From: Paenibacillus alkalitolerans
GTDB taxonomy: Bacteria > Bacillota > Bacilli > Paenibacillales > YIM-B00363
DNA: 64,000 nt
Reading direction: 5' to 3'
Assembly (NCBI RefSeq): GCF_016482785.1
Contig: NZ_JAEMXM010000004.1
Span: forward strand, 124,001-188,000
The position numbers were made by a program, and so were the translations under genes. A model generated the notes under the pieces. The model did not search any database, was not told where the DNA came from, and saw nothing but the letters and a program-made list of their open reading frames with translations. This document shows, piece by piece, positions 23,258 to 30,724 of the stretch; within the stretch, counting starts at the first letter, position 1; every line of letters starts with the position of its first letter.

Positions 23258-23897
23258 CACCATCAAACGCTATTTTGAAGTGCAGGAATTTCGAGCAGTA
23301 GAGCCGACCGAGAGCAGCGGCGCGGCCATTGAAGGCTACGCCATTATCTATGAGTCGAAAGCCGATATCGGCGGGTGGTTTGAAGAGACGATCAAAAGAG
23401 GCGCATTAGATGGAGCGGACCTAAGGGACGTTCCTTTTTTTGTGCAACACAACACGCTGCAGATCCCGTTGGCCCGCAGCCGAAACAACAATGCGAATTC
23501 CACGCTACAGCTCCGTGTCGACGACAAGGGGTTGTACTTCCGCGCCGAACTGGATGTTGAGAAGAATCCAGACGCCGCAGCGCTGCATTCTGCCGTGAGC
23601 CGCGGCGACCTCGACGCTATGAGCTTCTCGTTCAGCGTCAAAGACCAAGTTTGGCGGGACCAGGATACAGATTATCCGAAGCGCGACATCTTGAAGTTTA
23701 GCAAGATCCACGAAATATCAGCTGTACATTCGCCTGCATACCTGGCGACTTCGATACAGGCTCGGAGTGAAGCGCTGGATAGCGCGGATCAGGCCGCACT
23801 GGAGAGTGCGCGCCGCTCAGCGGGACTGGATAGTTCCAAAAACGAGCAGCAAGAATTAGAAATTTTGAAGTTCAAGGCTCAAATACTATCTAAATAA
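23241..23897 (+). CDS. Prohead protease (HK97 family, S78)
   Basis: 218 aa. The core follows the family: IEGYAIIYESKADIGGWFEE, then DVPFFVQHNTLQIPLA (His at FVQHN), then DLDAMSFSFSV (Ser). It cleaves the capsid protein's delta domain, which is encoded next. The start overlaps the portal end; GGCGGGATGCAGG precedes it. Confidence 0.93.
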   Translation: MSKKTDTIKRYFEVQEFRAVEPTESSGAAIEGYAIIYESKADIGGWFEETIKRGALDGADLRDVPFFVQHNTLQIPLARSRNNNANSTLQLRVDDKGLYFRAELDVEKNPDAAALHSAVSRGDLDAMSFSFSVKDQVWRDQDTDYPKRDILKFSKIHEISAVHSPAYLATSIQARSEALDSADQAALESARRSAGLDSSKNEQQELEILKFKAQILSK

Positions 23898-23909
23898 GGG
23901 TGATCCAAA

Positions 23910-25229
23910 GTGAACTTGAAAAAATTGAAAGAAATGCTGGCAAAGAAAGAAGCACGTAAGCAACAATTGTCGCAACGCGCAGCTGCATCCGAGGACGTTG
24001 CGGAACTCCGCTCGATCAACACGGAACTATCCGATCTGAACGATGAAATCACCGAACTCCGCAGCCTGATTGCTGAAGCTGAAGCTGAAGAAGCCCGCAG
24101 CAAACAAGAGTCCGGCAAAGACGGACAAAACGAGCAGCGCGGCCAAGAAGCGCACGACGGCGACGAGCAGCGTGGTTCCCAACAGTTTAATCCGCTGCGT
24201 TCCATGGGCACATTTGCTTACGGCGACCATAACACGGAAGCGCAACGCGACAAAGAACTCAAAGAGAAGTATGAGCAGCGTGGGGCATATCTGAAGGAAG
24301 GTCGCGAAGTAACGTTTACCGTCGACGAGTTTCCAGAATTCCGGGCGGTGACGGTAGGCGGCGGTACGCTCGTCACGGAGAAAAAGTATAAGCCGGATTT
24401 GGCTCCGAAATTCAACGAAGTTTCGTCTTTGATCGACGTTGTTAACGCCGTTCCGTTGATCGGCGGCGAAAGCTACACTGCCGGATATGAAGTATCCGAC
24501 GGCGAAGGCGACTACACGCTGGAAGAAGGCAACTATACGGACGCGGATCCGACTTTCGGATATGTCGCGTTGAACAAAGCGAAAATTACGGCGTATTCCG
24601 AGATCACGGATGAAGCGAAGAAACTCCCGAATGTGGATTATCAATCCCGAGTAGCTACGAGCATTGGTCGCGCGTTGCGGAAGAAAATCACGAGACAAAT
24701 CCTCGTCGGCCCCGGTGGAGCAAACGCGCTTACAGGTATCTTCAATGCTCCGGCTGGCGTTATTCCGGTCGCAACGGATGTCACGATCAGCGCGATCGAC
24801 GCAGACACCCTTGACAAAATCGTGTTCGGTTACGGTGGCGCGGAAGATATCGAGGGCGGCGCTTATCTGATTTTGAACAAAAACGACCTCGCAGCTTTCG
24901 CCGCAATCCGCAGCACGACGGGCGAGAAGCTTTATGAGATTGAACTGAACGGAAACGTCGGCACGATTTCCGCATCGCATTCGTACAAGGTTCCGTTTAT
25001 CATCAACTCGGCAGCGCCGCAACTGTCTGCCGCTGGTACACTCTCCGGTACGTATTCCATGGCATACGGATTCCCGTTCGCATATGAACTCCCGATGTTC
25101 TCGCAGATCACAGTCGAAGAGAGCAGAGACTTCAAATTTAAGACGGGGCAAATCGCTTACCGCGGCGCGGTATGGGCTGGCGGGAACGTCACGATGTATA
25201 AAGGCTTCAATCGCGTGAAGAAGGCCTAA
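23910..25229 (+). CDS. Major capsid protein (HK97 fold)
   Basis: 439 aa, GTG start with AAGGGTGAT. Residues 1-100 are a coiled-coil, charged delta domain (KLKEMLAKKEARKQQLSQRA, LNDEITELRSLIAEAEAEEA) that the protease should remove. The rest is an HK97 fold: VNAVPLIGGESYTAGYEVSD, a central LPNVDYQSRVATSIGRAL spine helix, and the C-terminal FKTGQIAYRGAVWAGGNVTM. Confidence 0.95.
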   Translation: MNLKKLKEMLAKKEARKQQLSQRAAASEDVAELRSINTELSDLNDEITELRSLIAEAEAEEARSKQESGKDGQNEQRGQEAHDGDEQRGSQQFNPLRSMGTFAYGDHNTEAQRDKELKEKYEQRGAYLKEGREVTFTVDEFPEFRAVTVGGGTLVTEKKYKPDLAPKFNEVSSLIDVVNAVPLIGGESYTAGYEVSDGEGDYTLEEGNYTDADPTFGYVALNKAKITAYSEITDEAKKLPNVDYQSRVATSIGRALRKKITRQILVGPGGANALTGIFNAPAGVIPVATDVTISAIDADTLDKIVFGYGGAEDIEGGAYLILNKNDLAAFAAIRSTTGEKLYEIELNGNVGTISASHSYKVPFIINSAAPQLSAAGTLSGTYSMAYGFPFAYELPMFSQITVEESRDFKFKTGQIAYRGAVWAGGNVTMYKGFNRVKKA

Positions 25230-25243
25230 TAATTGCTTGTACA

Positions 25244-25275
25244 AAAGAGAGCGGCAATCGTCGCTCTCTTTACAT
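25244..25275 (+). terminator. Rho-independent terminator after the capsid gene
   Basis: AAAGAGAGCG/CGCTCTCTTT, 10 perfect pairs with an 8-nt loop, then TACATTTTT. It probably lowers transcription of the genes after the abundant capsid gene. Confidence 0.75.
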
Positions 25276-25296
25276 TTTTGAAAGGCGGCGATGGTA

Positions 25297-25791
25297 TTGC
25301 GCGCAACGAAATCTTTTTTCGACCCTTATACGGGGCGAGCATATATGGCAGGACAAAAATACACACCGGTATCGGATGAGTCTGTGGAATGGTTGCTGAA
25401 ACACGGCTTAATAGAAGGCGATGTGCCGCCGAATGTCGGTACCGGTACGGTTAATGTGGAGAACCTTCAGAACGGCGCAGAAAACTTGCCGCAACAACCC
25501 GGTGAAGTGGATCCTCCCGCGAGTGAAGAGACAGTCCGAGGGCAGCAGGGGCCGGAAGCGCAGCAGAATCCATCCTCACCGGATGTAGAACCGACCGATG
25601 AAACTCCCCAGAATCCGGATGATGTGAAACAGGAGATGGAAGCTACACTGCCGCAGCAGGCCTCTACGGAGATTGAAGCGGCTCATGAAGTTCAGCAAAA
25701 TCCGGAAGAGGCGCCGGAGGAACAAACTACGCCGGCTGAAACTCAGCAAGGAGAGCGGCGGCGTAAGAAGCCGAAACCGAGTGAGGAATAG
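25297..25791 (+). CDS. Head accessory protein with a domain shared with the tail SGNH protein
   Basis: 164 aa from TTG 25297 (AAGGCGG 8 nt upstream), chosen because the next residues (RATKSFFDPYTGRAY) then align from the first residue with the tail protein at 38648 (QAKKHFFDPYTQKTY). Both continue GQ(K/R)Y.PVSDES..WLL..G.IE. After about residue 45 this protein is a low-complexity tail of Pro, Glu and Gln (ENLPQQPGEVDPPASEE), probably disordered. It lies between capsid and connector genes, where decoration or head-completion proteins occur. Confidence 0.6.
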   Translation: MRATKSFFDPYTGRAYMAGQKYTPVSDESVEWLLKHGLIEGDVPPNVGTGTVNVENLQNGAENLPQQPGEVDPPASEETVRGQQGPEAQQNPSSPDVEPTDETPQNPDDVKQEMEATLPQQASTEIEAAHEVQQNPEEAPEEQTTPAETQQGERRRKKPKPSEE

Positions 25792-25836
25792 AGGCCGACG
25801 GCGATTACAGCCACATAGTGAAAGCAGGTGACCGGA

Positions 25837-26361
25837 TTGGACCTTCAGGAAGTGAAGGACTTTTTGCGGGTTGATTCCACTGCCGAGGACCTCCTGATTC
25901 AAGGGTTTATCCTCGCAGCTGAGAATTATCTTGCCAATGCCGGAGTTAAAGTTAAAGGTGAATTATACGATCTTGTCGTCAAGATGCTCGTCGCGTTATT
26001 TTACGAGAATCGAAACCCTGCTGAAGATAAAGTCGATGTTCCACCGGTCATTCGGAATTTTATCACACAATTAGCCTTACGCGGGGATGTCACGCCACCA
26101 GATGCGCCCAAAGGACTCGCTGCAACGGCTGGAAACCAGCTTGTTAACCTGACTTGGAATCCGAACGCAGAAGGTGATCTGGCCGGATATAACGTGTATC
26201 AAGGCGGGGCGAAGATCACCTCGACTTTGCTTACCAATGCCAGTTACCAAGTGACCGGATTAATCAATGGTGTAACTTACACATTCCAGGTGTCCGCCGT
26301 GGACAACTCCGGTAACGAGTCTACGCTTTCGACGGCTGTCAGGGTTACGCCTACAACATAG
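25837..26361 (+). CDS. Head-tail connector (gp6-like) with C-terminal FN3 domain
   Basis: 174 aa from TTG 25837 after AGCAGGTGA. Residues 1-85 are the helical head-tail connector fold (LQEVKDFLRVDSTAEDLLIQ, GFILAAENYLANAG, FYENRN). Residues 88-174 are a fibronectin type III domain (TPPDAPKGLAATAGNQLVNL, TWNPNAEGDLAGYNVYQGG, YTFQVSAVDNSGNES). FN3 domains on phage heads are thought to bind cell-surface carbohydrates weakly; here it would sit at the neck. Confidence 0.85.
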   Translation: MDLQEVKDFLRVDSTAEDLLIQGFILAAENYLANAGVKVKGELYDLVVKMLVALFYENRNPAEDKVDVPPVIRNFITQLALRGDVTPPDAPKGLAATAGNQLVNLTWNPNAEGDLAGYNVYQGGAKITSTLLTNASYQVTGLINGVTYTFQVSAVDNSGNESTLSTAVRVTPTT

Positions 26362-26373
26362 GGGGTGTTGAGA

Positions 26374-26709
26374 TTGACCAGGTTGGAGGAATTGAACAAA
26401 CGAGCGGAATTCCAAAAACCTTCCCGTCAATCCGACGGCCGCGGCGGTTGGAAGATCGGATATGCTCCGTTCGTAACCTTATGGGCTGGATTAAAGCCGC
26501 AGACCAAAATGCAGGACCGTGAACGGGTTGAAACCCAGCAAAAGCAGACCCATATGACGTACCTGCTTACTATCCGATACCGGAACGACATTACGGCGGA
26601 TATGCGCGCCGTGATCGACGGGAGAAAGTATTACATCATGAAAAATCCTTACGATCCCGACGGCATGCGCCGCTGGCTCACGATGGAATGCGAAGAACGA
26701 AATGAGTGA
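26374..26709 (+). CDS. Head closure protein (SPP1 gp16-like)
   Basis: 111 aa from TTG 26374 (GGGGGTG 6 nt upstream). Typical sequence is RAEFQKPSRQSDGRGGWKIG and FVTLWAGLKPQ, followed by ETQQKQTHMTYLLTIRYRND and VIDGRKYYIMKNPYDPD. It closes the DNA channel below the connector. Good family match by pattern and position. Confidence 0.85.
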   Translation: MTRLEELNKRAEFQKPSRQSDGRGGWKIGYAPFVTLWAGLKPQTKMQDRERVETQQKQTHMTYLLTIRYRNDITADMRAVIDGRKYYIMKNPYDPDGMRRWLTMECEERNE

Positions 26710-26714
26710 CCGCC

Positions 26715-27128
26715 ATGAACTTTGAACAGCACATGAAACGGCTGGATTTGATGGCGAAGGTCAGCGTACAAGCTCGGAGTCGGGCACGTGAAGCTTCTCA
26801 GGTTATGCAAAAGTCAGCTTACAATGTCCTGGGAGGTCGCCGGACCGGGCGAAGGTACAAGATACCCGGCACCCGCCGAAGCTATACGGCCTCAGCACCG
26901 GGCGAGTCCCCGGCATGGCGCCTGAAGAAGTTCCGAAACTCTTGGTATACGAATCCCAAGGGGGTTTCTCCGGGAATCGATACGAATAAAAGTGACATTG
27001 CTCGGATCCTGACGAAGGGCGCGAAGAAAGGGAATTGGCTTTTGAAACGCCGGCCATTTGTGAAGAAAATCCGGAAGCGATCCCGCCGAAGCTTGAGACA
27101 AATCTACAGGAGGCCGTATTTGCAATGA
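26715..27128 (+). CDS. HK97 gp10-like tail completion protein
   Basis: 137 aa from ATG 26715 (GTG 26706, which overlaps the previous stop, is possible). Very basic. The start (FEQHMKRLDLMAKVSVQARS), then SAPGESPAWRLKKFRNSWYT and the end KRRPFVKKIRKRSRRSLRQI match the gp10 family of head-tail joining proteins, though divergent. Overlaps the next gene by 4 nt. Confidence 0.65.
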   Translation: MNFEQHMKRLDLMAKVSVQARSRAREASQVMQKSAYNVLGGRRTGRRYKIPGTRRSYTASAPGESPAWRLKKFRNSWYTNPKGVSPGIDTNKSDIARILTKGAKKGNWLLKRRPFVKKIRKRSRRSLRQIYRRPYLQ

Positions 27129-27958
27129 ACCTAGAAGCTTTGATCTATCAAAGGTTGACTGCTGATCTTGCGCTTACGGCCTTGCTGTCGAAGTTTGCTT
27201 CTGCCCCGGCCGTGTTTGAAATGCTCGCGCCTCCATCGGATGCTCCAGAGTGGAATGGACGGCAATCACCAAGAATTGAATTCGTTGTAAACCGGGAAGA
27301 GGACCCAGAACGCCGGGTATCCGGGCAGGTAGCGGTGTCGATATTGCACGAGGATACGTCAAACGAGACGGCGGCAAGTATCGAAACCGAAGTCCGACGG
27401 CTTCTCGATGGGGCAACGTTCCGGCCGGACGAAGGAACAATCATGCTCCAATGGCGAGATGCACAACCCTTTGACGATGATCCGGATTTCCGCGGGATTG
27501 AGCTAATTTTCGACCTTATCGCTTGGCCAGTCGGGTTGACCTATGCACCTGACCCTGTCAAAGCGTTGCGCGATTGGGCGGCTACCCGATGGACCGGCTT
27601 ACAGGTCGATCCGCAGACGTGGGCGCCTAATGATACGACCCCGGCGCTTTATTGGCGGTTCTCGCAGGTACAGAATGCTGAGATGATGTCCTGGGGGGCT
27701 TGGATCACCGGCAGATTCGTAGGGCATATCCTAGCGAATACGCCGAATGTACGCGTCGAATGGTTGCGCCGCATCGCCGAAGGAGTTGCGATCGATCGTT
27801 CGGTCCTGCTGGAAGACAATTCACTACTGTTCATCGAGTCTGTTTCGGCGAACAGTGACGCCGATCCGCTGCGTACCGGGCAGATCCAACTGACGGCTCG
27901 TTTCGGCGTGTTGAGTCTCCCAACAGGTACGCTGTTGAATAATGCATATGTAAAATAA
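27125..27958 (+). CDS. Tail completion/terminator protein, extended
   Basis: 277 aa from ATG 27125 with AGGAGG 10 nt upstream. The first 140 residues look like a tail terminator (MNLEALIYQRLTADLALTAL, PRIEFVVNREEDPERRVSGQ). The second half (WAATRWTGLQVDPQTWAPND, ALYWRFSQVQNAEMMSWGAW) is of unknown fold but recurs in PBSX-like tails. Position between the head closure and sheath genes supports a neck role. Confidence 0.65.
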   Translation: MNLEALIYQRLTADLALTALLSKFASAPAVFEMLAPPSDAPEWNGRQSPRIEFVVNREEDPERRVSGQVAVSILHEDTSNETAASIETEVRRLLDGATFRPDEGTIMLQWRDAQPFDDDPDFRGIELIFDLIAWPVGLTYAPDPVKALRDWAATRWTGLQVDPQTWAPNDTTPALYWRFSQVQNAEMMSWGAWITGRFVGHILANTPNVRVEWLRRIAEGVAIDRSVLLEDNSLLFIESVSANSDADPLRTGQIQLTARFGVLSLPTGTLLNNAYVK

Positions 27959-27972
27959 GGAGCGTGAAAGCA

Positions 27973-28158
27973 TTGGCCGATAAAAAAGCAACCAAGCAAG
28001 AAGCCGTGTATACTCGGGCGGAATTGATGGAGGGCGCCGCGCGTTTTGGTGTGAAGCCTGAAGTCATCGCCGGGGCGTTGAAGCTTGCAGGGAAGGATTC
28101 CATGACCATCTCAGAAGCCGAAGCAGCCGTCAAACGCTTTTTGGCACAAACATTTTAA
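27973..28158 (+). CDS. YqzN/YkzM-like small tail-region protein
   Basis: 61 aa from TTG 27973 after AAGGAGCG. Sequence KATKQEAVYTRAELMEGAAR, then FGVKPEVIAGALKL: a small helical protein found directly before the sheath gene in PBSX and skin prophages. Function unknown. Confidence 0.7.
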   Translation: MADKKATKQEAVYTRAELMEGAARFGVKPEVIAGALKLAGKDSMTISEAEAAVKRFLAQTF

Positions 28159-28172
28159 GGAGGCTGGAGTAG

Positions 28173-29591
28173 ATGCCAGGAGAAATCTTTTTACCCGGTC
28201 AAACGAAGATTCGACCGGGCGTATATGTTCGTACGACGAATACGGGCAGTCCGCCAGCGGCCTCAGTTCCTCAAGGAATTGTGGCTGTTTTGTTTACCGC
28301 GTCTTGGGGGCCGTTGGCGACGGTTCAGACGCTCGAGGGCGGCGTCGAGGAAGTTGAATCGCTCTATATCTCCGGAGGTACGATCGAAACGCCGAAAGAG
28401 GTGTTCCGCGGTAACGCCCTTCGCGTGCTCGCATTCCGCTTGGGAACCGGCGGCGCGAAGGCAACCGTTACTCTGAATGACGGCGCTACCACCCCTGTCA
28501 ACATCGTGAAGGTAGACGCGAAATATGTCGGCACGGTCGGCAACCAAATCAAAATCACGGTCCGGGACAGCCTGTCGGAAACGGGTAAGCGTGAGATTCT
28601 GGTATATCAGGACACGACGTTGCGCGAGCGGTTCACCTATACTGCCGGAGCATACGAAGCGCAGGCACTTGTTGACGCGGTCGCGAATTCTAACTGGATC
28701 ACTGCCTCGAAACTCGCGGTTGGTGACGGATCTTTGGCTACCGTGACAAATCAGGCTTTGACCGGGGGTTCAGATCCGACAGTGTCAGGTACGGAATATT
28801 CTGCCGGGCTAACGGCGGTTGAGGCGCTCGAATTCAATGTGTTGGTAACCGACTCGGAAAGCGCCGCCATTCATGCAACAGTCCAAACATACGTCGACCG
28901 CGTACGTAACGAAGGTAAACGAACTCTCGGGGTGGTCGGCGAACCAACTTCCGTAGCCCTCGCTACTCGAATTACCAATTCCAAGGCATTTAATGACGCC
29001 GCAATCGTGTATGCCGGCAACGGTTTCAAGTCAGCGAACGGAAACATCGAGGGTTATAAAGCCGCAGCGCGCGTAGCCGGCATGGTCGCCTCCGGCGCCA
29101 TTACGGACAGCCTGACGCACACGGTTGTATCAGGAGGTACCGACATCGTTGGGGCGCTGACGAATGCCGAAGTGGAGCAGGCGATAAATTCCGGGATGCT
29201 TGTATTCACGTTCAATGCGTCGAAGCAAGTGCAGATCGAATACGGCATCAACACGTTGGTTACTCCGGCAGCTGATCAAGACGCTGGATGGAAGAAGATC
29301 CGCCGTGTACGGACTCGGGATTTCCTGATTGATTCGATCGTTCGTACTTGGGACCCGCTGATCGGGAAGGTGAACAACACACCAGACGGACGTGCGACGC
29401 TGATCGCGGCTGGACAGGGCATCATCAACGAAATGATCAGCATTGGAGCTCTACTTGGTGGCACCATTATCGAAGACCCTGCGAAACCGGCTGCGGGAGA
29501 TTCGGCTTGGTTTGTTGTGAACGTGGACGATGTCGACAGCGCTGAGAAGCTTTACATTACGTTCGGGTTTAGATTCAGCCCGGCAGCCTAA
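28173..29591 (+). CDS. xkdK: Contractile tail sheath protein (XkdK)
   Basis: 472 aa with AGGAGG upstream. It begins PGEIFLPGQTKIRPGVYVRT and contains the subtilisin-like sheath domain (GTVGNQIKITVRDSLSETGK, LEFNVLVTDSESAAIHATVQ). The C-terminus has the usual WKKIRRVRTRDFLIDSIVRT and YITFGFRFSPAA. It polymerises around the tube and contracts on infection, so the phage is a myovirus. Confidence 0.95.
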   Translation: MPGEIFLPGQTKIRPGVYVRTTNTGSPPAASVPQGIVAVLFTASWGPLATVQTLEGGVEEVESLYISGGTIETPKEVFRGNALRVLAFRLGTGGAKATVTLNDGATTPVNIVKVDAKYVGTVGNQIKITVRDSLSETGKREILVYQDTTLRERFTYTAGAYEAQALVDAVANSNWITASKLAVGDGSLATVTNQALTGGSDPTVSGTEYSAGLTAVEALEFNVLVTDSESAAIHATVQTYVDRVRNEGKRTLGVVGEPTSVALATRITNSKAFNDAAIVYAGNGFKSANGNIEGYKAAARVAGMVASGAITDSLTHTVVSGGTDIVGALTNAEVEQAINSGMLVFTFNASKQVQIEYGINTLVTPAADQDAGWKKIRRVRTRDFLIDSIVRTWDPLIGKVNNTPDGRATLIAAGQGIINEMISIGALLGGTIIEDPAKPAAGDSAWFVVNVDDVDSAEKLYITFGFRFSPAA

Positions 29592-29610
29592 TAAGGAGGG
29601 CGGATAACCA

Positions 29611-30048
29611 ATGGATGGAAGGTACATCTTTCGAAACTGCGTTCCTGATGGCGCAATCGATATAGCGAACGTAACGCCCGGGGACATCATCAATCGCGCC
29701 TGGTCGTTCCGTGTGAACTTACCCCCGGAACTGCAAAGTCAGCTTGACAGCGGAGTATTTGACCCGAGGAACATCCTTCGCGGCCATGACGGCGAGCTAC
29801 TCGACGGCGACGGAAACTTCCTTGCCGAAGTGAACACGTGGCAGGCGCAGATCAACTTCACGAATACCGACTACCAGGCGGCGGGGCAAAAGATTACTTG
29901 GGCGATCCCGCAAAGCTACACCGTAACGCTCACGTTCACGGAAACGGTCGTCAAGGATGCGCGGTTGCTGGCTAAAGCGATCGCCGGCATACAGGCTCGT
30001 CAGCCGGATGCCATATTTAATTTCCAAGGAGTGCTACGCGGTCATTAA
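29611..30048 (+). CDS. xkdM: Tail tube protein (XkdM)
   Basis: 145 aa, AGGAGGGCGG upstream. The pattern GDGNFLAEVNTWQAQINFTN and QKITWAIPQSYTVTLTFTET ... RQPDAIFNFQGVLRGH is the PBSX XkdM family, which forms the inner tube. Its stop codon lies in the loop of the terminator hairpin that follows. Confidence 0.93.
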   Translation: MDGRYIFRNCVPDGAIDIANVTPGDIINRAWSFRVNLPPELQSQLDSGVFDPRNILRGHDGELLDGDGNFLAEVNTWQAQINFTNTDYQAAGQKITWAIPQSYTVTLTFTETVVKDARLLAKAIAGIQARQPDAIFNFQGVLRGH

Positions 30049-30068
30049 TGCCGCGTAGCTTTCTTTTT
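30033..30068 (+). terminator. Terminator between tube and chaperone genes
   Basis: GCTACGCGG/CCGCGTAGC, nine perfect pairs, followed by TTTCTTTTT. It overlaps the end of the tube gene and would set a high tube/sheath to low chaperone and tape-measure ratio. Confidence 0.85.
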
Positions 30069-30089
30069 ATGCAGAAAGGAGCGATTGAT

Positions 30090-30560
30090 ATGAATGAGAA
30101 AAAAGACGATATTTTGCTTCATGAGGACGCATTACTTCGTGGCCTGCTCGAAGCAGCTGAAGACCGTAACAGTGAAGTTGTGGAAATCGAAATTGCCCGC
30201 AAAGGTAAAGTGTATTTCAAATTCAGAGTCCGCCCTGTGGATGAAAAAGAATCAAACCGTTGCAATGATTTGGCAACGAAATACGAGCGGAAGCGAGGCA
30301 TAAGGATTCCGGTCGACGTCGACACGGCGAAGTACCGCTCCCTGCTGATTCACACGGCTACGGTGGACGAGGATCGAGCGAAAGTGTGGGACAATAAAAA
30401 GCTTTGGGAACAACTAAACGTTCTCAGCGGAATCGACGTCATCGAGAAAGTTCTGCTTCCCGGGGAAAAAGAGGCCGTGATCAAGAAGATTAACGAAATC
30501 AGCGGATATAACGAGAATGAAGATGACGACGAGGATCTGGAAGCCCTAGCAAAAAACTAA
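30090..30560 (+). CDS. xkdN: Tail assembly chaperone, short form (XkdN)
   Basis: 156 aa from ATG 30090, with AAAGGAG 10 nt upstream. It matches the XkdN group by size, position before the tape measure and sequence (VEIEIARKGKVYFKFRVRPV, WEQLNVLSGIDVIEKVLLPG). It corresponds to lambda gpG and coats the tape measure protein during tail growth. It ends at TAA 30558, right on a slippery heptamer. Confidence 0.88.
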   Translation: MNEKKDDILLHEDALLRGLLEAAEDRNSEVVEIEIARKGKVYFKFRVRPVDEKESNRCNDLATKYERKRGIRIPVDVDTAKYRSLLIHTATVDEDRAKVWDNKKLWEQLNVLSGIDVIEKVLLPGEKEAVIKKINEISGYNENEDDDEDLEALAKN

Positions 30561-30724
30561 TTGAAGCCGGCGGCAGGACGACGCTTTTAATGAATGCTTG
30601 CGATCGTTTTAAGAAACTTCCAGGAGAAATCATGGAGCTGCCGCCCGGCGAGCGTGCACTCGTTATGATGTATACCCTTATTACTTTGAAACAACCGCAA
30701 GGGGGTGGCAAACCGAATGGCTGA
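30090..30724 (+). CDS. Tail assembly chaperone, -1 frameshift product (gpGT-like)
   Basis: The heptamer A AAA AAC lies at 30551-30557, in phase with codons GCA AAA AAC TAA. Slipping by -1 avoids the TAA and extends the protein through LIEAGGRTTLLMNACDRFKK, LPGEIMELPPGERALVMMYT and on to TGA 30722, about 211 aa in all. This is the known gpG/gpGT recoding of tail chaperones; the extension links to the tail tube protein. The extension overlaps the tape-measure start. Confidence 0.85.
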
